Origin: CAVVNN01 sp963749605
Lineage (GTDB): Bacteria > Actinomycetota > Thermoleophilia > Solirubrobacterales > 70-9
Length of the DNA: 64,000 bases
Direction of reading: 5' to 3'
NCBI GenBank assembly: GCA_963749605.1
Contig: CAVVNN010000002.1
Span: 868,001-932,000 of the forward strand
Shown: piece after piece, positions 1 to 8,731 of the stretch
Layout: every line of letters begins with the position of its first letter
How positions within the stretch are numbered: the stretch's first letter is position 1
Made by a program: the position numbers and the translations under genes
The notes under the pieces: model-generated
What the model was told of the DNA's origin: nothing
Seen by the model: only the letters and a program-made list of their open reading frames with translations
Databases searched by the model: none

Positions 1-262
1 GGCTGCCCCGGACCGGGTGCAGCTGCTGCTCCTTGACGACCACCGGCACGGCTTTGCCGCCGTCGATCTCGAGGTCGAAGAGCGCGTGGCCCTCCGAGAG
101 CACCGTCTGCACGTCGCGCTCGGGAACCTGGAAGGCGGTCGCGTCGGAGCCGCCGCTGTAAACGACGCCGGGGACCAGGCCGCCGCGCCGCAGGCGGCGG
201 GAGGTTCTAGAGCCGAACTCCGCGCGGGGAGCGGCCCTGAGCTTTGCGCGAACGGTCGCCAT
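1..262 (-). CDS. rplY: 50S ribosomal protein L25 (Ctc family), N-terminal part
   Basis: L25 binds 5S rRNA in the large ribosomal subunit; longer Ctc forms are linked to general stress. The minus strand from the ATG at 262 reads MATVRAKLRAAPRAEFGSRT, continuing into RRLRRGGLVPGVVYSGG. This is the characteristic L25 N-terminus, with the basic patch and G-x-V-P-G-V-x-Y motif. About 87 codons are present and the gene runs off the left edge, so L25 and CTC forms cannot be told apart by length. prs and glmU follow nearby on the same strand, the usual glmU-prs-rplY-pth neighbourhood, though an ABC1-kinase gene and GDPD lie between. The identity is read from the sequence; the stress role is family knowledge. 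Confidence 0.93.
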   Translation of the reverse strand, partial: MATVRAKLRAAPRAEFGSRTSRRLRRGGLVPGVVYSGGSDATAFQVPERDVQTVLSEGHALFDLEIDGGKAVPVVVKEQQLHPVRGS

Positions 263-318
263 CGGACGGGAGAGGATAGAGAACCGGAGAAATTCAGAAC
301 CTGTGCCAACCTAGGCAC

Positions 319-1740
319 GTGGCCGACGACTCGAAGATCCCCAAAGGCCGGATCCGCCGCTCGGCGAAGCTGGGTTCGATCGTGGGGGTGCAGGGCGCGC
401 GCTACGCGGGCACCAAGGCCGCCAACGTGACCCGCTCCGAAGAGGGCGGCAAGGAGCGGCTGGAGCAGCGCCACCTGGAGACCGCGATGAAGATGGTCGG
501 GGCGCTGGGCCAGATGAAGGGCGCGGCGATGAAGCTCGGCCAGTTCGCCTCCTTCATCGACACCGAGTTCCTGCCCGAGGAGTACCGCGAGATCTACCAG
601 GAGCAGCTGGCGAAACTGCGCACCGACGCGCCGTCGATGCCCTGGGAGAAGGTCGAGAAGGTGCTGCTGGAGGAGTACGACGACGAACCGGTCTCCGACC
701 TCTTCGCCGAGTTCGAGACCGAGGCCTTCGCCGCCGCCTCGATCGGCCAGGTGCACCGGGCCGAGCTGCTCGACGGCCGCAGGGTCGCGGTCAAGATCCA
801 GTATCCGGGGATCGCCGAGGCGCTCGACGCCGATCTTCGCAACGCGGGGACGCTGGTGCGGCTGGCGCGGGCGATCGCCCCCGGACTCGACGCGAAGGCG
901 ATCGCCCACGAGCTGCGCGAACGGGTGATGGAGGAGCTCGACTACGAGTACGAGGCGCAGAACCAGCGCACCTTCTCCCGCGCCTACCGCGACCACCCCT
1001 TCATCTACGTTCCCGAAGTGGTGACCCGGCTCTCGCGGCGGCGCGTGCTCGTCACCGAGCTGGTCGAGGGCATGGGCTTCGAGCAGATCAAGCAGCTGCC
1101 CCATGAGGAGCGCAGCCGCTTCGGCGAGATCGTCTTCCGCGGCAGCTTCGGCTCGATCTACCACCTGCAGCACTTCAACGCCGACCCCCACCCGGGCAAC
1201 TACATCCTGATGGACGACGGCCGGGTCGCCTTCCTCGACTTCGGCATGACCAAGAAGCTCGACCGCGAGCAGATCCTGCTCGAGCAGCGCGCCTTCGACG
1301 CCGCCTCGCGCGACGACCCGGAGGCCTTCCGCGAGGCCCTGCACGACCTCGGCTTCGTCAAGAACCCCTCCAAGCTCGACGCCGAGCGGCTGCTGGACCA
1401 CATGCGGGCTGTCGGCGGCTGGTTCGTGATGGAGGACCGCGAGCTCGAGATCACCTCGCGGCGGGTGATGAAGATCATCGAATCGACCAACGACCCGCGC
1501 TCGGAGTATTTCGACCTGATGCGGCGCGAGTCGATCCCGGCCGATGAGCTGATGGGGCGGCGAATGGAAATCGGCGTCGTCGCCGTGCTGGGACAGCTTC
1601 GCGCCAAGCGCAATTGGCACCGGATCGCCCGCGAGTGGGTCTACGCCGACCCGCCCGCCACCGAGCTGGGCGAGCAGGAGTGGGCTTACTTCGAGTCGCG
1701 GGGCGTGCAGCGCACGCCGGGGCTCGCCAAGGCGACCTGA
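319..1740 (+). CDS. ABC1/AarF/UbiB-family atypical kinase
   Basis: This 473-aa protein belongs to the UbiB/COQ8-like atypical kinase family, which acts in quinone or lipid homeostasis, probably as an ATPase at the membrane. All hallmark motifs are visible: KxGQ as KLGQ at residues 72-75, the alanine-rich loop AAAS at 138-141, the VAVK lysine at K159, the catalytic loop ADPHPGN around 288-294, and DFG at 307-309. The start is a GTG at 319, just after a small inverted repeat at 303-318; there is no in-frame ATG before the KLGQ region. It is divergent from rplY with a gap of about 56 bp. Its 3' end overlaps the convergent GDPD gene by 55 nt. The substrate cannot be inferred from sequence. Confidence 0.92.
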   Translation: MADDSKIPKGRIRRSAKLGSIVGVQGARYAGTKAANVTRSEEGGKERLEQRHLETAMKMVGALGQMKGAAMKLGQFASFIDTEFLPEEYREIYQEQLAKLRTDAPSMPWEKVEKVLLEEYDDEPVSDLFAEFETEAFAAASIGQVHRAELLDGRRVAVKIQYPGIAEALDADLRNAGTLVRLARAIAPGLDAKAIAHELRERVMEELDYEYEAQNQRTFSRAYRDHPFIYVPEVVTRLSRRRVLVTELVEGMGFEQIKQLPHEERSRFGEIVFRGSFGSIYHLQHFNADPHPGNYILMDDGRVAFLDFGMTKKLDREQILLEQRAFDAASRDDPEAFREALHDLGFVKNPSKLDAERLLDHMRAVGGWFVMEDRELEITSRRVMKIIESTNDPRSEYFDLMRRESIPADELMGRRMEIGVVAVLGQLRAKRNWHRIAREWVYADPPATELGEQEWAYFESRGVQRTPGLAKAT

Positions 1741-2453
1741 AAGAGGCGGGGGTCGTTGGAGCAGAGGCCGGTGACGCCGGCCGCGACGAGCTTGCGCATC
1801 CGCGCGTGGTCGTCGACGGTCCAGGCGATCAGCTCGACTCCGGCGATCTCGGTGATGCGAGCGAGGCGGCGGGTCACGAGCGGGTGGTAGACCCACATCG
1901 ACTCGACACCCAGCCTCGGCAGCTCCTCGGCCGCCAGGCCGGGCAGGCGGTGGCGCATCGCCGTCAGCGCCGCCAGCATCGGCGCCTTCGCCCAGCGCTT
2001 CGAGGCCCAGTCCCTGGTGACCTTGGGATAGGTCCAACCACGCCGCAGGTCCGGCTCCAGCTCGCGGATGCGAGCCAGCGAGTACAGCTCCATCGTCGAG
2101 ACCATCGCCCGGCTGATCAGATCCCGCTCCCGCAACGCCGCGACGATCTCCTCCTCGCGACCGGGAAGCTTGATGTCGAGATCGATCTCGACCCGGTCCA
2201 GCGGGGGCGCCAGGAACGCGTCGAGCGCCTCCGTCAGGATCAGCGGCGTGCGCCGCTCGGCGTCGGCCCAGTCGTGGGCGACGACCAGAGGCGCCCGCTG
2301 CTCGAGCGGCAGGTGGGCGTCGCGAAGCCAGAGCACGTCCAGCTCGATCGTGTCGACGCCGGCCTCGACCGCGGCGCGGAAGCTCTCCAGGGTGTTGCCG
2401 GGCGCGATCAGGTCGGCGCCCTTGTGGCCGACCAGGCGGAGTCCGTCAGGCAC
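1686..2453 (-). CDS. glycerophosphodiester phosphodiesterase family protein
   Basis: A 255-aa GDPD-family TIM barrel that would hydrolyse glycerophosphodiesters to glycerol-3-phosphate and an alcohol. Visible motifs are GHKGAD near the N-terminus (the HRG-type catalytic His), then PGNTLESFRAAVEAG, the metal-binding IELDV, and the second His in VVAHDW around residue 50. The C-terminus has the typical AWTVDD and SNDP motifs. The GTG start at 2453 overlaps the prs stop, so the gene is probably translated with prs. There is no signal peptide, so it is probably cytoplasmic. A longer open frame exists upstream but lies inside prs and is not coding. Confidence 0.88.
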   Translation of the reverse strand: MPDGLRLVGHKGADLIAPGNTLESFRAAVEAGVDTIELDVLWLRDAHLPLEQRAPLVVAHDWADAERRTPLILTEALDAFLAPPLDRVEIDLDIKLPGREEEIVAALRERDLISRAMVSTMELYSLARIRELEPDLRRGWTYPKVTRDWASKRWAKAPMLAALTAMRHRLPGLAAEELPRLGVESMWVYHPLVTRRLARITEIAGVELIAWTVDDHARMRKLVAAGVTGLCSNDPRLFQVALASPGVRCTPRDSK

Positions 2454-3484
2454 TAGAAGAGCTGGTTCTCGCCCGCGAAGATCTCCGAGACGGAGTCGTC
2501 GGTGAAGATGCGGCGGATCGAGTCGGCGAATGTGCCGGCGGTCGAGAGCACGGTGATGTTGTCGGGGGCGCCGGGGCGCAGCGGCAGCGTGTCGGTGACG
2601 ACGATCTTCTCGATCCCCGAGCTCTCGTAGGCGAGCCGCTCGTAGGCGGGGCCGGAGAAGACGCCGTGGGTCGCGCAGGCGATCACCCGGGCGGCGCCCT
2701 CGTCCATGACCGTCTGCGCGGCTGCGCAGAGCGTGCCGGCGGTGTCGATCATGTCGTCGACGAGCACGGCGGTCTTGCCCTTCACGTCGCCGACCACGTA
2801 GCCGATCTCGGCCACCTGCTGGGCGGGGCGCTCCTTCTCCATCACCGCCCAGTGGGTGCCGATCCGGCGGGCGAAGTTGCGCGCCGTCTTCACCCGGCCG
2901 GCGTCGGGGGAGACGATCACCAGCTCGTCGGTGAGGTTCTGGTCGACGAACCACTGGGTCAGCATCGGCATCGCGGTCATGTGGTCGACCGGGACGTGGA
3001 AGAAGCCCTGCACCTGGCCGGCGTGGAGGTCCATGGTGAGGACGCGGTCGACGCCGACCCCCTCCAGGCACTTGGCGACGATCCGAGCCGAGATCGGCTC
3101 GCGCGGCGCCGACTTCTTGTCCTGGCGGGCGTAGCCGTACCAGGGCATCACGGCGATGATGCGGTGCGCGGAGGCGCCCTGGGCGGCGTCGATCATCGTC
3201 AGCAGCTCGATCAGCGCGTCGTTCGGGGTCATCCCGGTCTGCTCGTTGGCGCAGGTCGACTGGACCAGGAAGACGTCGGCGCCGCGGATCGACTCCTCGT
3301 AGCGGCAGTAGACCTCGCCGTTGGCGAAGGTCTTCAAGGTCACCTGGCCGAGGTCGAGGCCGAGCTTGCCGGCCACCTTGGCGGTCAGCTCCATCGAGCT
3401 GCGGCCGCCGAAGATCATCAGCCGCTTCGAGTAGTCGTGGGGGATTGCGGTCGCCTGCTGCGGGCGCTCCTCGATCGTGCTCAC
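2453..3484 (-). CDS. prs: ribose-phosphate pyrophosphokinase (PRPP synthetase)
   Basis: Makes phosphoribosyl pyrophosphate from ribose-5-phosphate and ATP for nucleotide, His and Trp synthesis; cytoplasmic. The 343-aa protein has FANGEVYCRYEESIRG (PRPP synthetase N-domain), the flexible catalytic loop YARQDKKSAPREPISAR, the metal-binding MDLHAGQVQGFF and the PRPP loop VLVDDMIDTAGT. It starts at GTG 3484, which overlaps the glmU TGA stop by 4 nt (GTGA). This gives glmU-prs-GDPD as one leftward transcription unit, consistent with the common bacterial glmU-prs pair. Confidence 0.97.
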   Translation of the reverse strand: MSTIEERPQQATAIPHDYSKRLMIFGGRSSMELTAKVAGKLGLDLGQVTLKTFANGEVYCRYEESIRGADVFLVQSTCANEQTGMTPNDALIELLTMIDAAQGASAHRIIAVMPWYGYARQDKKSAPREPISARIVAKCLEGVGVDRVLTMDLHAGQVQGFFHVPVDHMTAMPMLTQWFVDQNLTDELVIVSPDAGRVKTARNFARRIGTHWAVMEKERPAQQVAEIGYVVGDVKGKTAVLVDDMIDTAGTLCAAAQTVMDEGAARVIACATHGVFSGPAYERLAYESSGIEKIVVTDTLPLRPGAPDNITVLSTAGTFADSIRRIFTDDSVSEIFAGENQLF

Positions 3485-4877
3485 GCGCTCTGTTCCTCTC
3501 GCGTCCGGGCCGCCTTGCGTTCGGCGTACCCCTCGATGTTCCGTTGCTCGTTATCGCTCACGGCAAGCGCCCCCTCGGGCACGTCGGTCTTGATAACCGC
3601 GCCGGCGCCAGTGTAGGCGGCGTCACCGACTTCTACCGGCGCGATCAGCATCGTGTCAACGCCGATGCGGACGTTTTTGCCGATCACGGTCCGGTTCTTG
3701 CGGAATCCGTCGTAGTTGGCGGTGATCGTGCCGGCGCCGAGATTGCTGCCCGCGCCGACCTCGGCGTCGCCGACGTAGGCGAGGTGCGGGACCTTGGCGC
3801 CCTCCCCGATCCGCGAGTTCTTGATCTCGACGAAGGAACCGGCCCTGGCGCCGGCCTCGAGCGCGGCGCCGGGGCGAAGGTGGGCGAACGGCCCGACTGT
3901 GCAGCCGTCGAGGACCTCGCACTCGACCAGGTAGGAGTGCGGGACGGCGACGCTCTCGCCGAGCGTGGTGTCGGTCAGCGTGGTGAGCGGGCCGACGACG
4001 GAGCCGGCGCCGACCTCGGTGCGGCCGCGCAGGCTGGTGCCGGGCTCGATCCTGGCGTCGGCGGCGATCTCCACCTCGACGTCGACCCAGGTCGAATCGG
4101 GGTCGACGACGGTGACGCCGGCGAGCATGTGGGCCTCGAGGATGCGGCGGCGGGCCTCAGCCTCGACCGCGGCGAGGTCGGCGCGGTCGTTTACCCCCAT
4201 CGTCACCGCGACGTCGTCGGCGAGGTGGGCGGCGACCGTGTGGCCGGCGTCGCGCAGGGCACCGAAGACGTCGGGCAGGTAGTACTCGCCCTGGGCGTTG
4301 TCGTTGGAGAGGCCCGCCAGGGCGACGGCGAGCGACGCCGCGTCGAAGGCGTAGGCGCCGGCGTTGATCTCGCGGATCGCCAGCTCCTCGGGAGCGGCGT
4401 CGCCGGCGGCTTTGGCCTCGACCACGCGCTCGACCTCGCCGCCGGACCCGCGGACGACTCGGCCGTAGGCGGCCGGATCGTCGAGCTCGATCGTCAGCAT
4501 CGTCGCGGCGGCGCTCGAGGCGGTGTGGGCGGCGAGCAGCTCGGCGATCGTTTCGGGCGGAGATCAGCGGCACGTCGCCGGAGAGCACGAGGACGGTCTC
4601 CGCTCTCCTCGATCAGCGGCAGCGCCGCGCGGACGGCGCCGCCGGTCCCGTCGGACTCGGGCTGGACGACGATCTCGACGCCCTCCGGTAGGCCGGCGGA
4701 GATGTCCCGCCCCGGTGAGACGATCGCCGCGACGCGCCCGGCCCCCGCCTCGCGCGCAGCGAGGACCGGCCAGGCGACCATCGGGCGCCCGCAGACGGGG
4801 TGCAGCATCTTCGGCAGGGACGACCGCATGCGGGTGCCCTCGCCCGCCGCCATGACCAAGACCAAAGGCGAACTCAC
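3481..4877 (-). CDS. glmU: bifunctional UDP-GlcNAc pyrophosphorylase / GlcN-1-P acetyltransferase (two frameshifts)
   Basis: Catalyses the last two steps to UDP-GlcNAc, the peptidoglycan precursor. The N-domain begins LVLVMAAGEGTRMRS with LPKMLHPV, the nucleotidyltransferase signature. The C-domain is a left-handed beta-helix acetyltransferase with HLRPGAALEAGARAGSFVEI, GAGTITANYDG and GAGAVIKTDVP. The gene is split by two +1 indels, near 4600 (an extra G in AGCGGAGACC) and near 4555 (an extra C in GCCCGAAACG). Removing both gives 1395 nt, 464 aa, close to the usual length of about 456. The GTG at 4877 directly precedes the pyrophosphorylase motif; an upstream ATG at 4913 is less likely because it lies in the inverted repeat. 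As the gene is essential, a sequencing error is the likely cause. Confidence 0.93.
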
Positions 4878-4897
4878 TCCAGGATCGTAGTGGTGGC

Positions 4898-4977
4898 GTG
4901 CGGGTCCTGTCACAGGGGAGGGGCCTGCGGGCGGGCGGGTGCGTCCGTTCTCGGCCCCTCCCCTGTGCCACCCGCAC
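4898..4977. terminator. long inverted repeat, possible terminator between HdeD gene and glmU
   Basis: Perfect 15-bp arms CACAGGGGAGGGGCC (4911-4925) and GGCCCCTCCCCTGTG (4953-4967) surround a 27-nt loop. Outer arms GTGCGGGT (4898-4905) and ACCCGCAC (4970-4977) extend the stem. It lies after the leftward HdeD-like gene and just upstream of glmU. There is no clear T-run, so intrinsic termination is an inference; it could instead be a regulatory or repeat element. Confidence 0.5.
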
Positions 4978-5015
4978 GAGCCGCCGCTGCGAAGAACGGC
5001 GAGTTCGCCGGTGTG

Positions 5016-5594
5016 TTAGCTGCTTTCTCCCTTGGCGAGGTCTTTGCCGACCAGGGCTACTGAGGTCAGGGTCCAGCCGGCGAAGATCAGGTCGATCCCG
5101 ACCAGGAGGCCGATCGCCCAGTCGGCGCTGCTGGGGAACTTGGCGAGGACGAGGATGCCGATCAGCAGGCCGGCGAAGCCGCTGAGGCCGACCAGGCCGG
5201 CGCCCTGCTGGCCGCGGCCGGCAAAGGCGACGCCGATCCGCGTGATCCCCATGAAGAGGAAGTAGATGCCGAGGACGAAGGTCAGGGTGAGGGTGCCGTT
5301 GTGCGGTTCGACAATCAGCCAGAGGCCGACGATCACGGTCAGGAAGGCCCAGATCAGGCGCAGGATCACGCTCCCGATCGAGTGGGCCGTGAAGGCGCCG
5401 GCGACGAGGAAGGCGCCGGCGATAACCAGGATCCAGCCGATGAAGATCGCCGTCCCGACCGAGGCCACCGCAGGCACCAGGATCGCGACGCAGCCGATCA
5501 GGATCGCCACGACTCCAACGGCCATCAGCCCCTTCCAGCTGCGCGCAAGCCCCTCGCGCACCTCCGGATCCAGGGACGCTCCGCCCATCTCCAT
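5016..5594 (-). CDS. HdeD-like (DUF308) membrane protein
   Basis: A polytopic protein of about 192 aa with six hydrophobic segments in three similar pairs, typical of the HdeD/DUF308 family. E. coli HdeD is linked to acid resistance, but the biochemical function is unknown. After a short amphipathic start (LDPEVREGLARSWKGLMAVG) the membrane segments begin at once. The ATG at 5594 is preferred because the earlier start at 5630 is only 8 nt from the tRNA gene. It is probably transcribed alone, downstream of tRNA-Gln. Confidence 0.8.
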   Translation of the reverse strand: MEMGGASLDPEVREGLARSWKGLMAVGVVAILIGCVAILVPAVASVGTAIFIGWILVIAGAFLVAGAFTAHSIGSVILRLIWAFLTVIVGLWLIVEPHNGTLTLTFVLGIYFLFMGITRIGVAFAGRGQQGAGLVGLSGFAGLLIGILVLAKFPSSADWAIGLLVGIDLIFAGWTLTSVALVGKDLAKGESS

Positions 5595-5637
5595 ACCGCG
5601 GACCCTAAGCCCCCACCCGGACACGGTCAACCCGAAA

Positions 5638-5708
5638 CTGGGGAGCCCGGACTCGAACCGGGATAGCTGGCACCAAAAGCCAGAGGCCTACCATTGGCCG
5701 ACTCCCCA
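5638..5708 (-). tRNA. tRNA-Gln (anticodon TTG)
   Basis: The minus strand folds as a canonical 71-nt cloverleaf. The acceptor stem is TGGGGAG/CTCCCCA with discriminator G, the D-arm is GGCC/GGCC, and the anticodon stem-loop CTGGC-TTTTGGT-GCCAG has TTG at positions 34-36. The T-arm is CCCGG-TTCGAGT-CCGGG. CCA is not encoded. It sits between the PucR-type regulator gene and the HdeD-like gene. Confidence 0.96.
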
Positions 5709-5734
5709 GGAAGCCGCTAAAGCTTAGCCCGGCC

Positions 5735-6973
5735 CTACTCGTCCGAGGAGCGGGGGACCTTGCCGCCCTCGGCGCCGGGTTCCAGCGCCGGGCCGCGGGG
5801 GGAGGCGATGCCGAGGACGCGCATCGCCTTGAGGCCGAGGCCGAGCTTCTCGCGGCCCTCGGTGGCGGAGACGTCATGACCGCAGAGCTCCTTCACCCGC
5901 TCGAGGCGGTAGCGGATCGTGTGGCGGTGGGTGAAGAGCTGTTTGGCGGTGGCGGCGACGTTGCCGTCGTTGTCGAGATAGGCCTCCACCGTCGCCACCA
6001 GCTCGGTCTCGTACTGCTCGTCGTAGGCGACCAGGGGCTCGACCGTCTCGGCGTAGAAGCGCTCCAGCTCACGCGGGTCCTCGCTCATCGCCGGCAGCAG
6101 CAGGCGGTATGCGCCGGTGTCCTCGAAGGCGAGCAGGGGTTTGCCCTCGGCCTCGCCGACGTTGACCGCCAGCCGCGCCTCGTTGCCGGAACGGTAGAGA
6201 TCGACCGGGTCGGCGGCGCGGCGGCTGCGGCCGATCGTCAGGTGGAAGCCGGCGAGGCTGTCCTCGAGCTCCCGCGACAATCCGCTCGCCGCGCGCGTCA
6301 GCTGCTCGTCCTCTTCGGCGGGCACGATCACCGCGATCTCGACGGCGACCTCGTCGTCCTCGGCGGTCGCGAGCGAGCCGGGCGCCAGCGAGCGCAGCGC
6401 CCGCATCGCCAGGGTCATCGCGCGGGCTCGCCACTCACCCGCCTGGACCGCGCGCGGCGCCACACGCAGGATCACCACCCCCGCCCCTCGCTCCAGGTCC
6501 GCCCCGAGCTCGGAGGCGCGGGCGACGATGTCGCCGCGGTCGGTCACCTTCCGGCCCAACACCGCGGCGACGAAGGCCCCCGCAACCTCCTCGCTCTCCC
6601 ATTCCGGGGAGCGCGAGCGCTCCAGCTCCAGCGCCAGCAGCGTCGTCACCATCCGCGCGATCGCCGGGTCGGGCGCGGACCCGCCCCGGTAGCGCAGCTC
6701 GCCGACCACGGAGTCGGCCACCCTCAGCACGACCGCGGTCACCCCCTCCCCCCCGGAGAGCAGCTTCTGCTCCTGATCGGAGGAGGCCCCGGCCACCGCC
6801 AGCACAGCGCTGGAGCGGTCGATCAGGGCGACGCTGGCATCGAGCACCTTCGCCGCCGCCCGCGCCACGGCGGGCAGCCCGGCCCCCGACTCGACCGCCT
6901 CGGCCAGCCGGTCCAGGGCTCCGACTTCCTCACCATTTGCAGGCGTTTTCTGCCCCTTCGCGGTCGTCGACAT
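5735..6973 (-). CDS. PucR/CdaR-type helix-turn-helix transcriptional regulator
   Basis: A 412-aa regulator. The C-terminus carries the PucR-type HTH, with DNDGNVAATAKQLFTHRHT followed by IRYRLERV at about residues 338-364. The middle resembles a GGDEF-like CdaR linker domain and the N-terminal 120 residues resemble a GAF-type sensory region. Relatives activate purine, sugar-acid or amino-acid catabolism when they sense a metabolite; the ligand here is unknown. It starts at ATG 6973, 17 nt downstream of the small membrane protein gene on the same strand, so the two may be co-transcribed. Confidence 0.86.
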   Translation of the reverse strand: MSTTAKGQKTPANGEEVGALDRLAEAVESGAGLPAVARAAAKVLDASVALIDRSSAVLAVAGASSDQEQKLLSGGEGVTAVVLRVADSVVGELRYRGGSAPDPAIARMVTTLLALELERSRSPEWESEEVAGAFVAAVLGRKVTDRGDIVARASELGADLERGAGVVILRVAPRAVQAGEWRARAMTLAMRALRSLAPGSLATAEDDEVAVEIAVIVPAEEDEQLTRAASGLSRELEDSLAGFHLTIGRSRRAADPVDLYRSGNEARLAVNVGEAEGKPLLAFEDTGAYRLLLPAMSEDPRELERFYAETVEPLVAYDEQYETELVATVEAYLDNDGNVAATAKQLFTHRHTIRYRLERVKELCGHDVSATEGREKLGLGLKAMRVLGIASPRGPALEPGAEGGKVPRSSDE

Positions 6974-6990
6974 CCGACCATTATCCCCAG

Positions 6991-7248
6991 CTACTTGCCG
7001 TGGAGCAGATTCGTTATGTCGTTGTAGTAGTAGACGATCGCCAGGCCGAGCACGACGCCGATCGCGACCAGGGCGACGAGGACGAAGACCGAGAGGAACC
7101 CGGCGGCCGCCTTCTCCCAGATCCGCCCGTAGGAGCTGAGCGCCGGAACGAGGATGAGGGCGACGAAGGCGACGAGGCTGACCAGCCCCGCCGCGCCGAA
7201 GAGGAGGTACTGGTTACCGATCTCGGTCAGCGCCAACGGCAGTGCCAT
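6991..7248 (-). CDS. small two-span membrane protein, unknown function
   Basis: An 85-aa protein with two strong hydrophobic helices, about residues 16-38 and 49-73, and a short cytoplasmic-looking tail ending in LLHGK. The ATG at 7248 lies within the end of the DedA-PAP2 gene (35-nt overlap), and a PucR-type regulator follows 17 nt after the stop. Overlap, composition and shared strand support a real gene. I recognise no family and assign no function. Confidence 0.68.
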   Translation of the reverse strand: MALPLALTEIGNQYLLFGAAGLVSLVAFVALILVPALSSYGRIWEKAAAGFLSVFVLVALVAIGVVLGLAIVYYYNDITNLLHGK

Positions 7249-8731
7249 TCACCGCATTCTGGCGCAACGTGGAGATGACGAGGGCCACCGCGCCGCAGAA
7301 CGAGAAGGCCGCGGCGCCGAGGGCCCAGCCGGCGCTGACGTCGCTGAGGTAGTGGACGCCCAGGTAAGCGCGGGAGAGGCCGACCAGCGCGGTCAGCGCC
7401 ATGCCCGCTGCGACGAGCGCCGCGCCGCGCGCCATCCCGGGCCGCAGCCGCATCACGATCGTCACCGCCAGCCAGACGTAGAGGACCGAGTGCGCCGCGT
7501 GCCCGCTGGGGAACGAGGAGCCGGAGGCGCTGACGATCGGGCCGGGCGGGCGTGGGCGGTCGACGGCCGCCTTGATCTCATGGGCGCCAACCGAGAGCAG
7601 CGTCATCCCGGCGATCAGGACCGCGAACTCGGTCCAGCGCCGGCGGGCGGCGAGGAAGACGGCGCAAACCGCGGTGAGGCCCCAGGTGAATATCCCCGAG
7701 CCGAGCACGGTGAACACCTTCGCCACGCTGGTGAGCCAACCGGTGCGGAGGCTTTCGACGAGTTCGATCGCGGTCGTGTCGCCCGGCGTCGGCCCCGGTT
7801 CGCGGCCGATCACCACCGCGTAGGCGATCAGTACGAAGAGGGCCACCACCAGCGTCGCCATCAGCGAGGTGAACTCGAGCCCGAAGGTGCCGCCCGGCGT
7901 CACCCGCTCCCAGAGGAAGCGGAGCTGGGGCTGGAAGCGCCGGGCGAGGACGACGACCCAGCGCGTCGCCGCGTGACGATCCATCCACCGCACGGCCGCG
8001 TGCCGGTTCTCCTCGACCTGGAAGTGGCGAAAGAGGACGACCGCCCCGACGACGACGACGATCAGCGTGGCGAGCAGGAACGCCCCTTTGCCCGCGTACT
8101 TGGCGGCGGTGTCGATGCTGCGCGAGAAGAAGTAGCCGACGAGGATGTGGGCGCTGGCCCAGAGCCCGGTGCCGAGGATGCTGTAGGGGACGAAGGCGCG
8201 GTAGCGCATCCCCGAGCTGCCGGCGACGAAAGGGGCGAAGGCGCGGACGAGGCTGATGAAGCGGCCGATGAAGATCGTCTTGCCGCCGTGGCGGGAGAAG
8301 TACTCCTCGACCTTTTCGAAGCGCTCGTGGCCGATGCCGAAGCGGGGGCCCTGGCGGAGGACGAAGTCGCGGCCGAGGCGGCGCCCGACGAAGAAGCTCG
8401 TCGTGTCCCCCGCCCAGGCCGCGAACCAAGCGATCGCGATCAACAGGTAGACGTCGATCGCTCCCTGGCCGGCGACCGCTCCGCCGAGCAGCATCACGGT
8501 CTCGCCGGGGACGACCAGCCCGACGAAGGCGCCGGTCTCGGCGAAGGCGAAGACGCCGACGAGGAGATAGGTCCAGGCGCCGAGCGTGTTGGAGATTTCT
8601 TCGAGCAGCTTGTGGAGGTCGAGATGACCGAGCTGGCGGCTGAGCAGGTAGTAGCCGACGGCGACGGCCACCGCGATCGCGACGATGACGAGCCGTCTGC
8701 GGTTGCCCCCCTCCTCCCCCGGCAGCTTCAT
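7214..8731 (-). CDS. DedA (SNARE-associated) - PAP2 phosphatase fusion membrane protein
   Basis: A 505-aa polytopic protein with two family domains. Residues about 40-210 are DedA/VTT-like, with FVGLVVPGETVMLLGGAVAG and an FIGRFISLVRAFAPFVAGSS re-entrant-loop segment; this family includes undecaprenyl-phosphate and phospholipid translocases. Residues about 290-495 are a PAP2 lipid-phosphate phosphatase with all three catalytic motifs: KAAVDRPRPPG near 387, SSFPSGHA near 408, and SRAYLGVHYLSD near 450. A combined role in polyprenyl-phosphate or phospholipid dephosphorylation and flipping is plausible but inferred. The ATG at 8731 overlaps the ispE stop (ATGA), placing it at the end of the upstream operon. 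Confidence 0.9.
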   Translation of the reverse strand: MKLPGEEGGNRRRLVIVAIAVAVAVGYYLLSRQLGHLDLHKLLEEISNTLGAWTYLLVGVFAFAETGAFVGLVVPGETVMLLGGAVAGQGAIDVYLLIAIAWFAAWAGDTTSFFVGRRLGRDFVLRQGPRFGIGHERFEKVEEYFSRHGGKTIFIGRFISLVRAFAPFVAGSSGMRYRAFVPYSILGTGLWASAHILVGYFFSRSIDTAAKYAGKGAFLLATLIVVVVGAVVLFRHFQVEENRHAAVRWMDRHAATRWVVVLARRFQPQLRFLWERVTPGGTFGLEFTSLMATLVVALFVLIAYAVVIGREPGPTPGDTTAIELVESLRTGWLTSVAKVFTVLGSGIFTWGLTAVCAVFLAARRRWTEFAVLIAGMTLLSVGAHEIKAAVDRPRPPGPIVSASGSSFPSGHAAHSVLYVWLAVTIVMRLRPGMARGAALVAAGMALTALVGLSRAYLGVHYLSDVSAGWALGAAAFSFCGAVALVISTLRQNAVNGTAVGADRDR

